DNA from: Pseudo-nitzschia pungens
Taxonomy: Eukaryota > Bacillariophyta > Bacillariophyceae > Bacillariales > Bacillariaceae
Reading direction: 5' to 3'
Length of the DNA stretch: 64,000 nt
Assembly: GCA_037355855.1 (NCBI GenBank)
Contig: CM074765.1
Coordinates: 3,844,001 to 3,908,000 of the forward strand
Shown here: one piece after another, positions 62,881 to 64,000 of the stretch
Layout of the letters: every line of letters begins with the position of its first letter
Position numbering within the stretch: the first letter of the stretch is position 1
Translations under genes and position numbers: made by a program
The notes under the pieces: model-generated
Told to the model about the DNA's origin: nothing
The model's input: the letters and a program-made list of their open reading frames with translations, nothing else
The model's database searches: none

Positions 62881-64000
62881 TCACCGCAAAAAGTCCACCA
62901 GCGAGGGAGCCCCGGAGGGATCTCCCCCGCCGAGAATCGTCCGGAAGGTCGACACCGCCCTGCGGCCCAGCGCGACGTGGAATTCGTCCGGATCCAGCGG
63001 AACGATCCCGTGGTTCGGTCGCCTCTCCAGAATGGCGTTGGCCGCCTCGATTCCGGTGACGTAGGCCTTTTCCTGGCTCCAGCTCCCGTGCCGGGTCCGG
63101 ACCAGATCCCCCGCGAAGTAGACGTTGGGAATCTCGCCGGATCGGACGCCCGGCATGTTGGCGTACGATCCCGGGGAGTACCAGTTGACGGCCTGCGGGA
63201 GCTTGACCACGGCCGCGTCGACCACCCCCGCTTCCGAGCAGCCGCTCCCGAGAATGGTGTCGAGGTCGGCCTTGGCCTTTTCGACGATGTCTCGGTCGTC
63301 CATCACCAGCAGGGAGGCGGCGTGGTAGTAATCGACCTCGATGACGCTGCCCTCGTTGCCGTCCCTCTTGCCGATGCCGTGGAGCTTGGTGATGTCGAAA
63401 AAGGTCATCCCGACGCCCTCGTCGAATCCCCAGCAGGCGTTGGCGGAATACGGGGTGTCCACGAATCGGTCCAGGTAGAGACGGGTGGCCAGGACCCCCG
63501 TCCCCCGCAGGTTCGCGAACCGACGAAACTCCGCGTGCCTCGCCAGGACCGGGCTGAACCGGACGAACCGGCTCAGGGCGGCACCGCCCACCGCAAAGAC
63601 GACGGCGTCGGCGTCGAGGGTCGATTTCTCGATGGTGCCGTTTTCGCGGGTTGTCTCGCAGACGACCCCCTTGATGATCGGGGAGGATTCGCCCTCCCCC
63701 TCGCCGGTTTCGAAGCCAACGACTCGCGTCGACATTCGAAATTTTACGGCCTGTCGATCCCCTGCCGCGCCCCGTTCCATGTGCTCGACCCAGGGTTGAA
63801 AGATTCGCTCGCCGATGTTCCCCTTGCACCATCGCACGTCGAAGGAGTTCTGGCTCTTGAGGACAAAGAAATAGGCCATGCCCAGTGCCGCCGCCGCCGA
63901 GCACTCGGCTCCCGGAGCAAAGAGCCCCGTCAGGATCATGGGCTCGAAGGCCTCCTCGTAGCAGCGCCTCGAGACCCCGAGTTTGACGCACAAATCCCGA
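62881..64000 (-). CDS. FAD-dependent amine oxidase/carotenoid desaturase-like protein, 5' end missing
   Basis: The gene runs off the window at 64000. 373 residues of the C-terminal part are present, with stop TGA at 62881. Seen are FEPMILTGLFAPGAECSAAAALGMAYFFV, a substrate-domain stretch (ERIFQPWVEHMERG, VKFRMSTRVVGFE), DADAVVFAVGG, and the C-terminal FAD-binding motif IPNVYFAGDLVRTRHGSWSQEKAYVTGIEAANAIL. This combination is typical of the phytoene/zeta-carotene desaturase-like flavoproteins, whose N-terminal GxGxxG dinucleotide fold would lie beyond the window. A plastid location would be expected for a carotenoid enzyme, but the presequence is not in view. It could also be one of the many uncharacterised desaturase-like oxidoreductases of diatoms. 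No intron is apparent in the visible part. Confidence 0.85.
   Translation of the reverse strand, partial: RDLCVKLGVSRRCYEEAFEPMILTGLFAPGAECSAAAALGMAYFFVLKSQNSFDVRWCKGNIGERIFQPWVEHMERGAAGDRQAVKFRMSTRVVGFETGEGEGESSPIIKGVVCETTRENGTIEKSTLDADAVVFAVGGAALSRFVRFSPVLARHAEFRRFANLRGTGVLATRLYLDRFVDTPYSANACWGFDEGVGMTFFDITKLHGIGKRDGNEGSVIEVDYYHAASLLVMDDRDIVEKAKADLDTILGSGCSEAGVVDAAVVKLPQAVNWYSPGSYANMPGVRSGEIPNVYFAGDLVRTRHGSWSQEKAYVTGIEAANAILERRPNHGIVPLDPDEFHVALGRRAVSTFRTILGGGDPSGAPSLVDFLR

Noticed and set aside
62513..63991. 492-codon alternative minus-strand frame over the flavoprotein
   Set aside because: Arg/Gly-rich off-frame translation; the other frame has the FAD-binding motif.

Overview
This window is nuclear DNA of a diatom, most likely a raphid pennate. 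The evidence is a fucoxanthin chlorophyll a/c light-harvesting protein with the bipartite plastid presequence typical of diatoms (VAAF cleavage motif), a second presequence ending ADAF-CP on a DExH helicase, a DUF6824 domain (a family expanded in stramenopiles), diatom-type LRR proteins, and GT-AG introns mostly 125-275 bases long. Exons are GC-rich and separated by AT-rich, repeat-laden spacers. The species cannot be fixed from the sequence alone.

Layout. 1-11 kb: a long empty 5' spacer, a mitochondrial-type HSP90 (TRAP1) gene, a doubtful small gene, and a six-helix membrane protein. 11-22 kb: a TPM-domain membrane protein (minus), an acidic unknown protein (plus), a plastid-targeted HrpB-like helicase in two exons (plus), and the light-harvesting gene (minus). 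22.9-26.8 kb: an apparently intact Tc1/mariner-pogo type DNA transposon with 24-bp terminal inverted repeats, TA duplications and an uninterrupted 914-residue DDD transposase. 26.8-38 kb: mostly empty DNA with a CRAL-TRIO/DUF6824 fusion gene, a decayed PIF/Harbinger transposase, a tRNA-Gly and an LRR protein gene. 38.7-50.5 kb: the densest part, with an ABC transporter fusing an ATPase to an MlaE-type permease, an SDR reductase, a membrane-anchored GH2 glycosidase, an Rcf2-like mitochondrial HIG1 protein and a SAM methyltransferase. 51-64 kb: a single-pass membrane protein with acidic lumenal and basic cytoplasmic parts, a CmcJ/AsaB-type oxygenase, an assembly gap, a TLDc-domain protein, and a carotenoid-desaturase-like flavoprotein cut by the window end.

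These are unrelated nuclear genes, not an operon or pathway cluster. Several concern organelles: TRAP1 and the Rcf2-like protein (mitochondrion), the HrpB-like helicase and the light-harvesting protein (plastid), and possibly the Mla-type transporter and the flavoprotein.

The most unusual signals are: (1) a decamer GTAAGGTTAC found 17 times exactly, counting both strands, only between genes; (2) a nonamer TACTTCGTA found 15 times, also only between genes; (3) the one-polypeptide ATPase-MlaE transporter; (4) the intact pogo-like element; and (5) the CRAL-TRIO protein joined to a split DUF6824 domain. Counts were made by eye. Splice sites were chosen from consensus, frame and protein-family continuity.
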